Virus record (IMG/VR): IMGVR_UViG_3300046507_000416
Coordinates: 1 to 39,387 of that record
DNA from: a virus
Length of the DNA stretch: 39,387 bases
Direction: 5' to 3' (one strand)
The notes beneath the pieces are model-generated. The model was given only the letters and a program-made list of their open reading frames with translations. It was not told the origin of the DNA and searched no databases. Numbering within the stretch: the first letter of the stretch is position 1; the number at the start of each line of letters is the position of its first letter. Below, in pieces: positions 14,544-20,814 of this stretch. The position numbers and the translations under genes are program-made.

Positions 14544-14708
14544 ATGAACTGGAAGCAGGCGAAGACGCGGGAGTTGTACGTGATCATGTTCGTGGACGAA
14601 GCTGCAACAAGCGCGGACAAGCTAGCGGCGAAAGCGGAAGTCGAACGACGGAAGAAGCAGAGTCATGAACGGATGCAGAACAAAGAGGTTTCCCACTATC
14701 AGAAATGA
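14544..14708 (+). CDS. Hypothetical 54-aa protein
   Basis: Start ATG 14544 follows GGGGG with 6 bases between. The product is basic, with a helix rich in Lys and Ala (AATSADKLAAKAEVERRKK). It could bind nucleic acid; no family recognised. Confidence 0.5.
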   Translation: MNWKQAKTRELYVIMFVDEAATSADKLAAKAEVERRKKQSHERMQNKEVSHYQK

Positions 14709-14719
14709 GGGGTGAACGT

Positions 14720-14938
14720 ATGCTTATTGAAAATTTTATGAACCGCTATTCACCGATTGTACCGCGTGACGATGCACCGAACGAGCCAGGAGAAGTCGTA
14801 GGGATGATTAGCCGCAAGCATCGCGTGGCCTTCGTGGTATCGCCGCATAGAGAGGACCAGCGGACCGGATCAACCACGCCGCCTGTGCCAATGTCTAGGT
14901 ACTGGCAATCCATGTTCAAAGCGGTAAGCATCCGATGA
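14720..14938 (+). CDS. Hypothetical 72-aa protein
   Basis: ATG 14720 is preferred to the overlapping ATG 14705 because GAGGGGTGA lies just before it. No motif recognised. It overlaps the next gene by four bases. Confidence 0.5.
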   Translation: MLIENFMNRYSPIVPRDDAPNEPGEVVGMISRKHRVAFVVSPHREDQRTGSTTPPVPMSRYWQSMFKAVSIR

Positions 14939-15168
14939 AGGACAAGTTTATCACCAGACGGCAAGCGATGGAGCTGCTACACGAACACTATGACGGGCTG
15001 GAAATGTGCAGTTTAGAAGCCTTGGAAAAGGCGCTCAATGAAGTGCTAGGAGTCGGTTCTAAGCGGTTTGAACGCGTCAAGGAAGTGTACTTGGAACGGC
15101 TGGGCGAAGCCGCTCAGAGCCATATGGAAGAGTTCAGAAGGCAAGTAAGTAAAAGGATCGGGAGGTAG
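14935..15168 (+). CDS. Hypothetical 77-aa protein
   Basis: Coupled to the previous gene by ATGA. Helical, with an FITRRQAMELLHEHYDG start that resembles a short HTH-like or four-helix pattern. It lies 4 bases upstream of the sigma factor gene and is probably co-expressed with it; function unknown. Confidence 0.5.
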   Translation: MKDKFITRRQAMELLHEHYDGLEMCSLEALEKALNEVLGVGSKRFERVKEVYLERLGEAAQSHMEEFRRQVSKRIGR

Positions 15169-15172
15169 AGCC

Positions 15173-15829
15173 GTGTTAGACAGAACCGCACTCATAACGG
15201 ATAATCTCGGACTCGTACGCAAGATGGCGAACATGTATAAAAGGCGCGTATCCGACAATGCGCTTGATTATGACGATTTGTACGGCGAGGGTTGCATGGG
15301 ACTTATCAAAGCTTCGGAGATGTTTGACCCTTCAAGAGGGATCAAGTTCTCGACTTACGCTTGTCGGTATATCGCCGGCTTTATCCTCCGCTCGATCCGC
15401 CGTAAAGGGTTTATCCATGTTCCCCACCATGTGGTGGATGTGGCCAGTAAGATCATGAGAGACAGGTTGGAAGACGCAAGTCCCGATGAAATTGCCGCCA
15501 AGTTAGGCTACTCGCTCAAGTGGGTGGAGTGGGGACTACAGTATTTGGACATCCGCGCCGTGCCGATGGATAAACGCGAAAGTGACGAGGACGGAGTGCC
15601 ATTTGTGGGAACGGGCTTTTACGAAGATTACACAACCGCTTACGTCCAAGACTTCATAGCTACGCTTAAGCCGATTCATCGGGAAGTCGTGGAAATGATT
15701 CTCGACGGCAAGGATTACCGAACCATAGGCGGTCAAATCGGCATTTCGTTTCAAGGCGTATCCAACCGGATGCGGCACGTTAAAAAGCGCATGTTAGCGT
15801 ACCAAGCAGCGGCCAATGGCAAAGCGTAA
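15173..15829 (+). CDS. Phage-encoded sigma-70 family factor
   Basis: 218 aa from GTG 15173 (GGAGGT 6 bases upstream). Region 2 is clear at about 22-75: LDYDDLYGEGCMGLIKA for core binding, then FDPSRGIKFSTYACRYI for -10 recognition. A region 3-like part follows (HVPHHV, SPDEIAAKLGYS). Region 4 is an HTH near the C-terminus (YRTIGGQIGISFQGVSNRMRHVKKRM). It is closest in layout to SigF/SigB/SigG-type Bacillus sigma factors. Made late in the early operon, it could redirect host RNA polymerase to phage promoters or to a sporulation-linked programme. It and ArpU (17361-17810) give two possible late activators. Confidence 0.9.
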   Translation: MLDRTALITDNLGLVRKMANMYKRRVSDNALDYDDLYGEGCMGLIKASEMFDPSRGIKFSTYACRYIAGFILRSIRRKGFIHVPHHVVDVASKIMRDRLEDASPDEIAAKLGYSLKWVEWGLQYLDIRAVPMDKRESDEDGVPFVGTGFYEDYTTAYVQDFIATLKPIHREVVEMILDGKDYRTIGGQIGISFQGVSNRMRHVKKRMLAYQAAANGKA

Positions 15830-15986
15830 GGCGCCAGCGCCGAAGGTTGAGAAGAAGCATGAAGTACCGCTTAACGAGCGTCCAGGACGGTGCAGAAAGT
15901 GCGCCGGCACATCATTTAAACTCAAGTTCGTTGAGCGGGTACTGATTCGAGAGTGTAACGACTGCGGGGATGAATTCAAACTGTGA
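15816..15986 (+). CDS. 56-aa zinc-ribbon protein
   Basis: ATG 15816 overlaps the end of the sigma factor gene by 14 bases. A basic N-terminus leads into CRKC and CNDC, 20 residues apart, with beta-rich sequence between: a typical zinc ribbon. Its position after the sigma gene suggests a transcription accessory role, but nothing in the sequence proves that. Confidence 0.6.
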   Translation: MAKRKAPAPKVEKKHEVPLNERPGRCRKCAGTSFKLKFVERVLIRECNDCGDEFKL

Positions 15987-16049
15987 ATCCGCCGAGGGAT
16001 GGAAGAGCTGCAATGGGAAGCTGAACAAAACAAAGAGGAGCGATAACCG

Positions 16050-16271
16050 ATGTTCTATAACGGATTTGCAATAATCGAGGATAGATTCATGGTTGATCGG
16101 TACCAAGCACGAACACACCGAAAGAAACGGATTAACAAGAAGTGGGCGAAACGATATGGATTCCGCGAGGTCCCGAAGAAGACGGTGATAATGGTTGGCA
16201 ACAAGGTTGTCATGCATCCAGCTACGGCCGCTGAGTTTCGAAGGAGATTGGCCTCTCAGGATAAGGGGTAA
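16050..16271 (+). CDS. Hypothetical basic 73-aa protein
   Basis: GAGGAG lies 9 bases upstream. Very basic (RYQARTHRKKRINKKWAKRYG), so it may bind nucleic acid. No family recognised. Confidence 0.55.
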   Translation: MFYNGFAIIEDRFMVDRYQARTHRKKRINKKWAKRYGFREVPKKTVIMVGNKVVMHPATAAEFRRRLASQDKG

Positions 16272-16346
16272 GCCCCCATCCGGCCCCCGCGTTGCTGGGT
16301 GGTTCGGTCGCATCGGAGCAGATCAAAAACAAGGGAGCGAACGAAA

Positions 16347-16511
16347 ATGGAAATGACAGTGTCAGAACTCATCAAGAAGCTTCAAGAATGCAACCCAGAC
16401 GCTAAGGTTGTAACCATAACCGTCGGGAATAGAAACGAATGGGAATACACGTCAAACCCAGTGTTGAAAAGCAATAAAAATAGCTTTGGAGAACGAGTTT
16501 TCATCCAGTAA
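16347..16511 (+). CDS. Hypothetical 54-aa protein
   Basis: ATG 16347, with AGGGAGCG upstream. The start MTVSELIKKLQECNPDAKVV with following beta strands is common in small phage proteins of unknown function. Confidence 0.55.
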   Translation: MEMTVSELIKKLQECNPDAKVVTITVGNRNEWEYTSNPVLKSNKNSFGERVFIQ

Positions 16512-16535
16512 GGAAAATCAAGGAGGAACAGAGAG

Positions 16536-16904
16536 ATGAAATTCAGGAAGAAACCCGTAGAAATCGAAGCCATCACGTTTAACGAGCTAGTGGAGTATGG
16601 GAAGGCAAACGGAGGCAATATCGTAAATGGCATGCCATGGTCATTCCGTTACCAAAACCAGCCGATCACGCACGAGAATGACAGCTGCTACCTCATCCCG
16701 ACGCTGGAAGGCACTATGAAATTCACGCCGGACGATATGTTGATCACGAGCGTTCAGGGCGAGATCTACCCATGCAAGTCTGACATATTCGAGATGACGT
16801 ATGAACCAGCCATCGAAGAAATGGATAGGCCGAAGGCGTCCGAAACGACCGAACAACCCAGCGATAGCGAGGGCCGTAGAGGTTCGGAGGTATCCCATGA
16901 GTAG
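16536..16904 (+). CDS. Conserved phage protein (MKFRKKPVxIEA type)
   Basis: 122 aa with AAGGAGG upstream. The opening MKFRKKPVEIEA and the later FTPDDMLITSVQGEIYPCKSDIFEMTYE are hallmarks of a small protein found in many phages, with no settled function. The C-terminal 25 residues are disordered and acidic. Confidence 0.7.
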   Translation: MKFRKKPVEIEAITFNELVEYGKANGGNIVNGMPWSFRYQNQPITHENDSCYLIPTLEGTMKFTPDDMLITSVQGEIYPCKSDIFEMTYEPAIEEMDRPKASETTEQPSDSEGRRGSEVSHE

Positions 16905-17256
16905 CAGAGAGATCACCCGTGAACAGATACTTGGGATGAGCGCAGGACGTGAGCTAGACGGACTTGTCGCGGTAATCGTGATGGGCGTGGAAGAAGTGAC
17001 AATCGTCGGCAAGCATTACTTCATCGATCCGTTAGACAAGATACTGCCATCGTACAGCACAGACTTAGCCGCGGCATACAAGGCCGAAGAACAAATGTTA
17101 CAACTTCCGGAAATCTCGCTACCTGAGCGATACATTGACCATCTAAGGTGGCTGGTGAAAAAGCAACGAGGCTACTCGACGGCATTCTGGCTTGTACATG
17201 CAACACCGGAACAACGTTGCAAAGCAGCCCTATTATCACTCCTAAAGGAGGACTGA
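16897..17256 (+). CDS. Phage ABA-sandwich domain protein
   Basis: 119 aa. GMSAGRELDGLVAVIVMGV, YSTDLAAAYKAEEQM and ATPEQRCKAALLSLL are the three blocks of the phage ABA-sandwich (BC1872-like) domain, common in Gram-positive phage early operons, function unknown. Start ATG 16897 has GGAGGT upstream and overlaps the previous gene by 8 bases. Confidence 0.75.
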   Translation: MSSREITREQILGMSAGRELDGLVAVIVMGVEEVTIVGKHYFIDPLDKILPSYSTDLAAAYKAEEQMLQLPEISLPERYIDHLRWLVKKQRGYSTAFWLVHATPEQRCKAALLSLLKED

Positions 17257-17259
17257 CAC

Positions 17260-17355
17260 ATGAGGTTAAACTACTGGTTCATCGGTGCAATGCTTCTGAA
17301 CTTTGCAATATGGGCTTGTGTAGTTTGGATAACTCTTAAAGTAGTGGAGGGGTGA
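17260..17355 (+). CDS. 31-aa membrane microprotein
   Basis: AGGAGG lies 8 bases before ATG 17260. A single hydrophobic helix (YWFIGAMLLNFAIWACVVWI) fills most of the protein. It is close to the ArpU gene and co-transcribed. Function unknown. Confidence 0.55.
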   Translation: MRLNYWFIGAMLLNFAIWACVVWITLKVVEG

Positions 17356-17360
17356 ATGCG

Positions 17361-17810
17361 ATGCAGACTGAACTGTTCATGCTACCTGAACTTGACCGCA
17401 AGCGAACGCAGGCGGCTGTAGAAGCTGCGCTCGAGAAGTACCGCATATTTAAGACCATCACGTTTGACGAACGCGAAGCAGGCACCACAGCGGGCTATAA
17501 CGAGCGGTTCCATGGGCCAACGAACGTCACAAGCGATCAGACAGCACAGATCGCCACGCATAACGTGGATGTGCCAGCACAGCGCCAAGTGTACTGCGAA
17601 CGCATTGAACGGATCGTCAAGCGCCTGCACCCTAAAGAACGGTTGCTGATTGAGGCACGGTACATGAAGGAGTCATACCTATTCGATCATGCTGTCTACA
17701 ATCATATTTTCAATCCTCCAATCAGTTGGGGGACATACAACAAGCTCAGACGGAACGCCTTTTATCAGATTGCACTCGCCATGGATATTGCAGTCGAGAA
17801 AGATAAATGA
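17361..17810 (+). CDS. arpU: ArpU-type late transcription regulator
   Basis: 149 aa from ATG 17361 (GGAGGGG 8 bases upstream). The family pattern is clear: DRKRTQAAVEAALEKYR at the N-terminus and, near the C-terminus, a sigma-4-like region (RIERIVKRLHPKERLLIEARYM then SWGTYNKLRRNAFYQIALAM). ArpU-like proteins sit just before the terminase genes of Gram-positive phages and switch on packaging, structural and lysis genes. The three phased TTGTGA repeats that begin 7 bases after its stop codon are natural candidates for its binding site. Confidence 0.85.
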   Translation: MQTELFMLPELDRKRTQAAVEAALEKYRIFKTITFDEREAGTTAGYNERFHGPTNVTSDQTAQIATHNVDVPAQRQVYCERIERIVKRLHPKERLLIEARYMKESYLFDHAVYNHIFNPPISWGTYNKLRRNAFYQIALAMDIAVEKDK

Positions 17811-17816
17811 CATATA

Positions 17817-17893
17817 TTGTGAAATTTATGAGGAAAAGTTGTGAAATAATTGCGGATTCATTGTGATTCATTATCTTTTCAACCTGCTATTCT
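17817..17893 (+). promoter_or_regulatory. Late promoter with three 22-bp-phased TTGTGA repeats
   Basis: TTGTGA begins at 17817, 17839 and 17861, exactly 22 bases apart, i.e. on the same face of the helix. The first two extend to TTGTGAAAT. An extended -10 (TGC-TATTCT, 17885-17893) follows without a good -35, as expected for an activator-dependent promoter. From about 17900 to 18032 there is no gene, only hairpins such as GGAGG (17912-17916) with CCTCC (17927-17931). Confidence 0.55.
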
Positions 17894-18032
17894 TGTAACG
17901 TAGGAAGTCGGGGAGGCACACTGGTTCCTCCTTTACTTTCTATCCAGCCAGCACTGCACTGATCCGGTGGCAACGGAAATTGAATGAAGGTGGGAACGCC
18001 TTTGTCCTAAATAACACTTTGCAGATGTTCCA

Positions 18033-18149
18033 ATGTGGTGGCGGAAGAGAGACGCTAGGGTCAGGGGTAGTGACCTGTTCGAACCAGGTTGCCCGAGGTG
18101 AGTGTCTGCAACTGCTCCCTTTTCATGGGTGAAAGTCCCATGACCACGT
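18033..18149 (+). ncRNA. tRNA-like structured RNA at the head of the late transcript
   Basis: Outer stem ATGTGGT (18033-18039) pairs with ACCACGT (18143-18149). Next to it is a D-arm-like GCG/CGC (18041-18043, 18053-18055) within GTGGCGGAA...AGACGCTAG, nearly the sequence found in bacterial tRNA-Leu. TCAGG (18061-18065) sits where a Leu CAG anticodon would. A hairpin with a canonical T-arm loop, ACCTG-TTCGAAC-CAGGT (18073-18089), follows. A last stem CATGGG/CCCATG (18124-18129, 18137-18142) abuts the outer stem just as a T-arm abuts an acceptor. The anticodon stem is mismatched and no CCA-ready 3' end is formed, so it is not a working tRNA. GGTCA/TGACC (18059-18063, 18071-18075) competes with the T-like hairpin. 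Confidence 0.5.
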
Positions 18150-18170
18150 AAGCCCTTCGGGGCTTTTTTT
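18150..18170 (+). terminator. UUCG terminator before the structural operon
   Basis: AAGCCC-TTCG-GGGCTT followed by seven T directly after the tRNA-like RNA. It could release the RNA as a separate transcript or be bypassed by antitermination. Confidence 0.85.
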
Positions 18171-18198
18171 GTTTGTAAAAATGAGGAGGATGACGAAG

Positions 18199-18537
18199 AT
18201 GAGTGTTAAAGAATTAGCGGAGTATGAAACGATTCGAGTTAAATTTGCCGGGAGAGACGAGTATCTCGAAATCAGTGGTAACGGAGAGGTGCAAGTTGAC
18301 TGCGGCGAATCAGGAGAACACTTTAGAATGTTCTCGCACGGAGGCGAAGATCCCTTGCTTGCGCAAGGATCTATGTATGACAACGAGACATGCAGCCTGC
18401 CCACCGTAGAGCCGACATGGAAATACACGCAGTACCTACAAATCCTGTTAGAGACCCATAAAGCTGGACATGAGTGCCATAAGGAAATCGGCGAAGTTAT
18501 GACTAAGCTACATGCATTAATCATGGATCAAGCCTGA
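18199..18537 (+). CDS. Hypothetical 112-aa protein upstream of terminase
   Basis: ATG 18199 with AGGAGG about 10 bases upstream. The product has a beta-rich acidic first half (IRVKFAGRDEYLEISGNGEVQVDCGESGEHF) and a helical C-terminal half. It lies alone between two UUCG terminators. It occupies the slot before terS; function unknown. Confidence 0.6.
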   Translation: MSVKELAEYETIRVKFAGRDEYLEISGNGEVQVDCGESGEHFRMFSHGGEDPLLAQGSMYDNETCSLPTVEPTWKYTQYLQILLETHKAGHECHKEIGEVMTKLHALIMDQA

Positions 18538-18560
18538 CTTCGGTCGGGCTTTTCTTTTTT
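18531..18560 (+). terminator. UUCG terminator overlapping a stop codon
   Basis: AGCCTGAC-TTCG-GTCGGGCT is an 8-bp stem (one GT pair) followed by TTTCTTTTTT. The TGA of the preceding gene lies inside the 5' arm. Only 29 bases separate it from the terS start, too few for a promoter. Confidence 0.88.
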
Positions 18561-18589
18561 GACGGCATTATTTACGGGAGGTGAATGAC

Positions 18590-19048
18590 ATGGCGGATGA
18601 ACGAACACCGGGCAGGCCGCCTAAGTTCGCAACCGTTGAGGAGTTAGAGGAGAAGATCAACGCTTACTTTGACACCTGCTTTGAAGAATCATGGTATAAG
18701 GACAAAGATGGAATATGGCAGCCTGATCTTGATCGGTTCGGTGAAGTGATTCGGCATCAGGTCAAACCGTTCACGATGTCGGGGCTTGCACTAGCGCTCG
18801 ATACGACTCGAGAGACCCTTTTGGATTACTCCGTGAAAGACGGGTATTCTGACTCGATAAGAAGAGCCAAGCAAAGATGCGAGGAATTTGCCGAGAGTTT
18901 AACCCTCGATAAAGGCAATCGCAATGCAGCCGGCGCTATTTTCAACCTCAAGAACAACTATGCGCGGTGGTCTGACAAACAAGAAATCGAACACAGCGGT
19001 GAAACAGGGGTGAAGATCGTCAATGACATCCCACGTAAGCCTGACTGA
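18590..19048 (+). CDS. terS: Terminase small subunit
   Basis: 152 aa from ATG 18590 (GGGAGGTGA). The pattern GRPPKFATVEELEEKINAYF, PFTMSGLALALDTTRETLLDY and GAIFNLKNNYARWSDKQ is typical of a terminase small subunit with an N-terminal HTH that binds the packaging site. It overlaps terL by 26 bases, and the two form the packaging motor. No cohesive-end site can be named by eye, and the particle genes are P22-like, so headful packaging is plausible. Confidence 0.88.
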   Translation: MADERTPGRPPKFATVEELEEKINAYFDTCFEESWYKDKDGIWQPDLDRFGEVIRHQVKPFTMSGLALALDTTRETLLDYSVKDGYSDSIRRAKQRCEEFAESLTLDKGNRNAAGAIFNLKNNYARWSDKQEIEHSGETGVKIVNDIPRKPD

Positions 19049-20375
19049 TGTAATTGCGCCGAGTTTTTATGACGTGCATTGGGATATACACGATAACCGA
19101 CATACGTATTACTGGTTAAGTGGAGGCCGTGGATCGACTAAATCGTCATTCATTGCGGTGGAGCTCATATTGGGCATTATGAGCGATCCAAACGCCAATG
19201 CAGTCGTGCTGCGGAAGGTTAAGGATACGCTTAATGAATCGGTCAAAGATCAAATCATTTGGGCGATTACCGAGGCGTTGAAGGTTTCGGATTATTGGGA
19301 TATGCCGGATCAAAAGCTAGTGTTGACATATAAGCCGACAGGCCAGGAAATTCGATTCAGAGGCGCAGATAAGCCGAAGAAAATTAAGTCGATGAAGTTT
19401 GCACGTGGTTATTGTAAGTTTACTTGGTTTGAAGAATTGGATGAGTTCACCAGCATGGAAGAGATCCGAATGATTAACCAATCTCTCATGCGTGGCGGTC
19501 CGAAGTTTACCGTGTTCTACAGTTACAACCCACCAAAATCGGCCAACAATTGGGTGAACGCAGAGAAACAGTTAACCCGCGTCGACCGCCTGACGCACCA
19601 CAGCACGTATCTTAGCGTTCCGGAGGAATGGCTGGGAGAACAGTTCATCTTTGAAGCAGAGCACCTTAAAACCGTCAAGCCGAGCGCCTACGAGCATGAG
19701 TATATGGGCGTTGTAACGGGTACGGGTGGTGAAGTGTTCGACAATGTGAAGATCCGGCCAATCACTGATGAGGAAATCAAGGACTTCCACACCATGCGGC
19801 GCGGCCTCGACTTCGGCTTTGCCATTGACCCACTGTCCTACAACGTTATGCACTATGACCGGAAATACAAGCGATTGTACATCTTCCACGAGCTATACAA
19901 GGTCGGCTTATCAAATAAGGCGGCTTTTGATCATATCCAACAAGAGAACAAGCGGAACGAACAAATCATAGCGGATAGCGCGGAGCCTAAGAGCATCCAT
20001 GAGTTAAGGCAATACGGTCTGAGGATGCGGGCAGTCAAGAAAGGGCCGGACAGTATCGAATACGGTGTCAAGTTCCTGCAAGACTTAAACGAAATCATAA
20101 TCGATGACATTCGCTGTCCGGAGACTGCGCGTGAATTCCTCACCTATGAGCTGGAGAAGGATGCAAACGGGAATTGGAAGGCCGGCTACCCCGACAAGAA
20201 CAATCATGCCATTGATGCAGTGCGATACGGCATGAATGACGAGTGCATGCAGTTTAAGGACCGCAAGAAGCATGAGAGTGACCCTGACAACCCAACGCCG
20301 GAAGAGAAGCACGCGAAGGCAGTCAAGCGGCTGACAGGCGGCAAGGTGAACGTGGCCGCTTATACAAAATGGTAG
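19023..20375 (+). CDS. terL: Terminase large subunit
   Basis: 450 aa. ATPase domain with Walker A-like GGRGSTKS at 34-41 and Walker B TWFEELDE around 137-144. The nuclease domain carries the three acidic sites in GLDFGFAIDP, IIADSAEPKSI and NNHAIDAVRYG. It pumps DNA into the prohead through the portal and cuts it. The length and motifs fit the PBSX/SPP1-type terminase family. It overlaps terS and is followed by small head genes and the portal. Confidence 0.97.
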   Translation: MTSHVSLTDVIAPSFYDVHWDIHDNRHTYYWLSGGRGSTKSSFIAVELILGIMSDPNANAVVLRKVKDTLNESVKDQIIWAITEALKVSDYWDMPDQKLVLTYKPTGQEIRFRGADKPKKIKSMKFARGYCKFTWFEELDEFTSMEEIRMINQSLMRGGPKFTVFYSYNPPKSANNWVNAEKQLTRVDRLTHHSTYLSVPEEWLGEQFIFEAEHLKTVKPSAYEHEYMGVVTGTGGEVFDNVKIRPITDEEIKDFHTMRRGLDFGFAIDPLSYNVMHYDRKYKRLYIFHELYKVGLSNKAAFDHIQQENKRNEQIIADSAEPKSIHELRQYGLRMRAVKKGPDSIEYGVKFLQDLNEIIIDDIRCPETAREFLTYELEKDANGNWKAGYPDKNNHAIDAVRYGMNDECMQFKDRKKHESDPDNPTPEEKHAKAVKRLTGGKVNVAAYTKW

Positions 20376-20385
20376 GGGTGAGAAG

Positions 20386-20673
20386 ATGCACGACATGATT
20401 CTAGGGGCGGCAATAGCTGTTGGCTCCATTGTGATGCTGATCATGGCATATACCGCAGGAGAGATGAGAGGCGCGCACATAGCAAGGCAGGATGTGCCGG
20501 ACCCTTGCCCGAAATGCGAACTGGACCGGATTAATAGGCAGGCACCGGACGACTTCGAGATAGACGACGAAGTAGCCAAGGCTACCGCAGAGAAGGCCAA
20601 GGCGATCCGCCAGGGCTTCATGGACATGATGAGCTACGACGTGACTAAGGCCGTTAAGGGCGATCGGCAATGA
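20386..20673 (+). CDS. Small membrane protein between terL and portal
   Basis: 95 aa. One N-terminal hydrophobic helix (MILGAAIAVGSIVMLIMAYTAGEM), then a soluble acidic tail with a CPKC motif. Preceded by AGGGGTGAG and overlapping the next gene by ATGA. Function unknown. Confidence 0.6.
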   Translation: MHDMILGAAIAVGSIVMLIMAYTAGEMRGAHIARQDVPDPCPKCELDRINRQAPDDFEIDDEVAKATAEKAKAIRQGFMDMMSYDVTKAVKGDRQ

Positions 20674-20813
20674 AGAAGACCATCACCATCACATATGACG
20701 TCGTAACGGCTCATGTCGAGTTAGAGCATGACCAAATGGCTTACGGTGAGCTGGTCGGCCTGATTGAGTACGCCAAGATGATGATTATGCGAGATTGGCT
20801 AGAAGAGGGGTGA
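20670..20813 (+). CDS. 47-aa protein, function unknown
   Basis: The start overlaps the previous stop (ATGA), and the stop lies one base before the portal start. The product reads as beta strand then helix (MKKTITITYDVVTAHVELEHD). The tight coupling on both sides supports a real gene. Confidence 0.55.
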   Translation: MKKTITITYDVVTAHVELEHDQMAYGELVGLIEYAKMMIMRDWLEEG

Positions 20814-20814
20814 T

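Noticed and set aside
14418-14549. 43-codon frame from a TTG after rusA
   Set aside because: Weak ribosome spacing and an implausible hydrophobic/Pro-rich product that runs over the next start; the stretch looks regulatory.
15987-16049. 15-codon frame (MEELQWEAEQ...) before the gene at 16050
   Set aside because: Too short and the ribosome site directly touches the ATG.
18033-18149. Functional tRNA gene
   Set aside because: The anticodon stem is mismatched, the outer stem encloses 117 bases with an extra T-arm-like hairpin, and no acceptor end with CCA position is formed.
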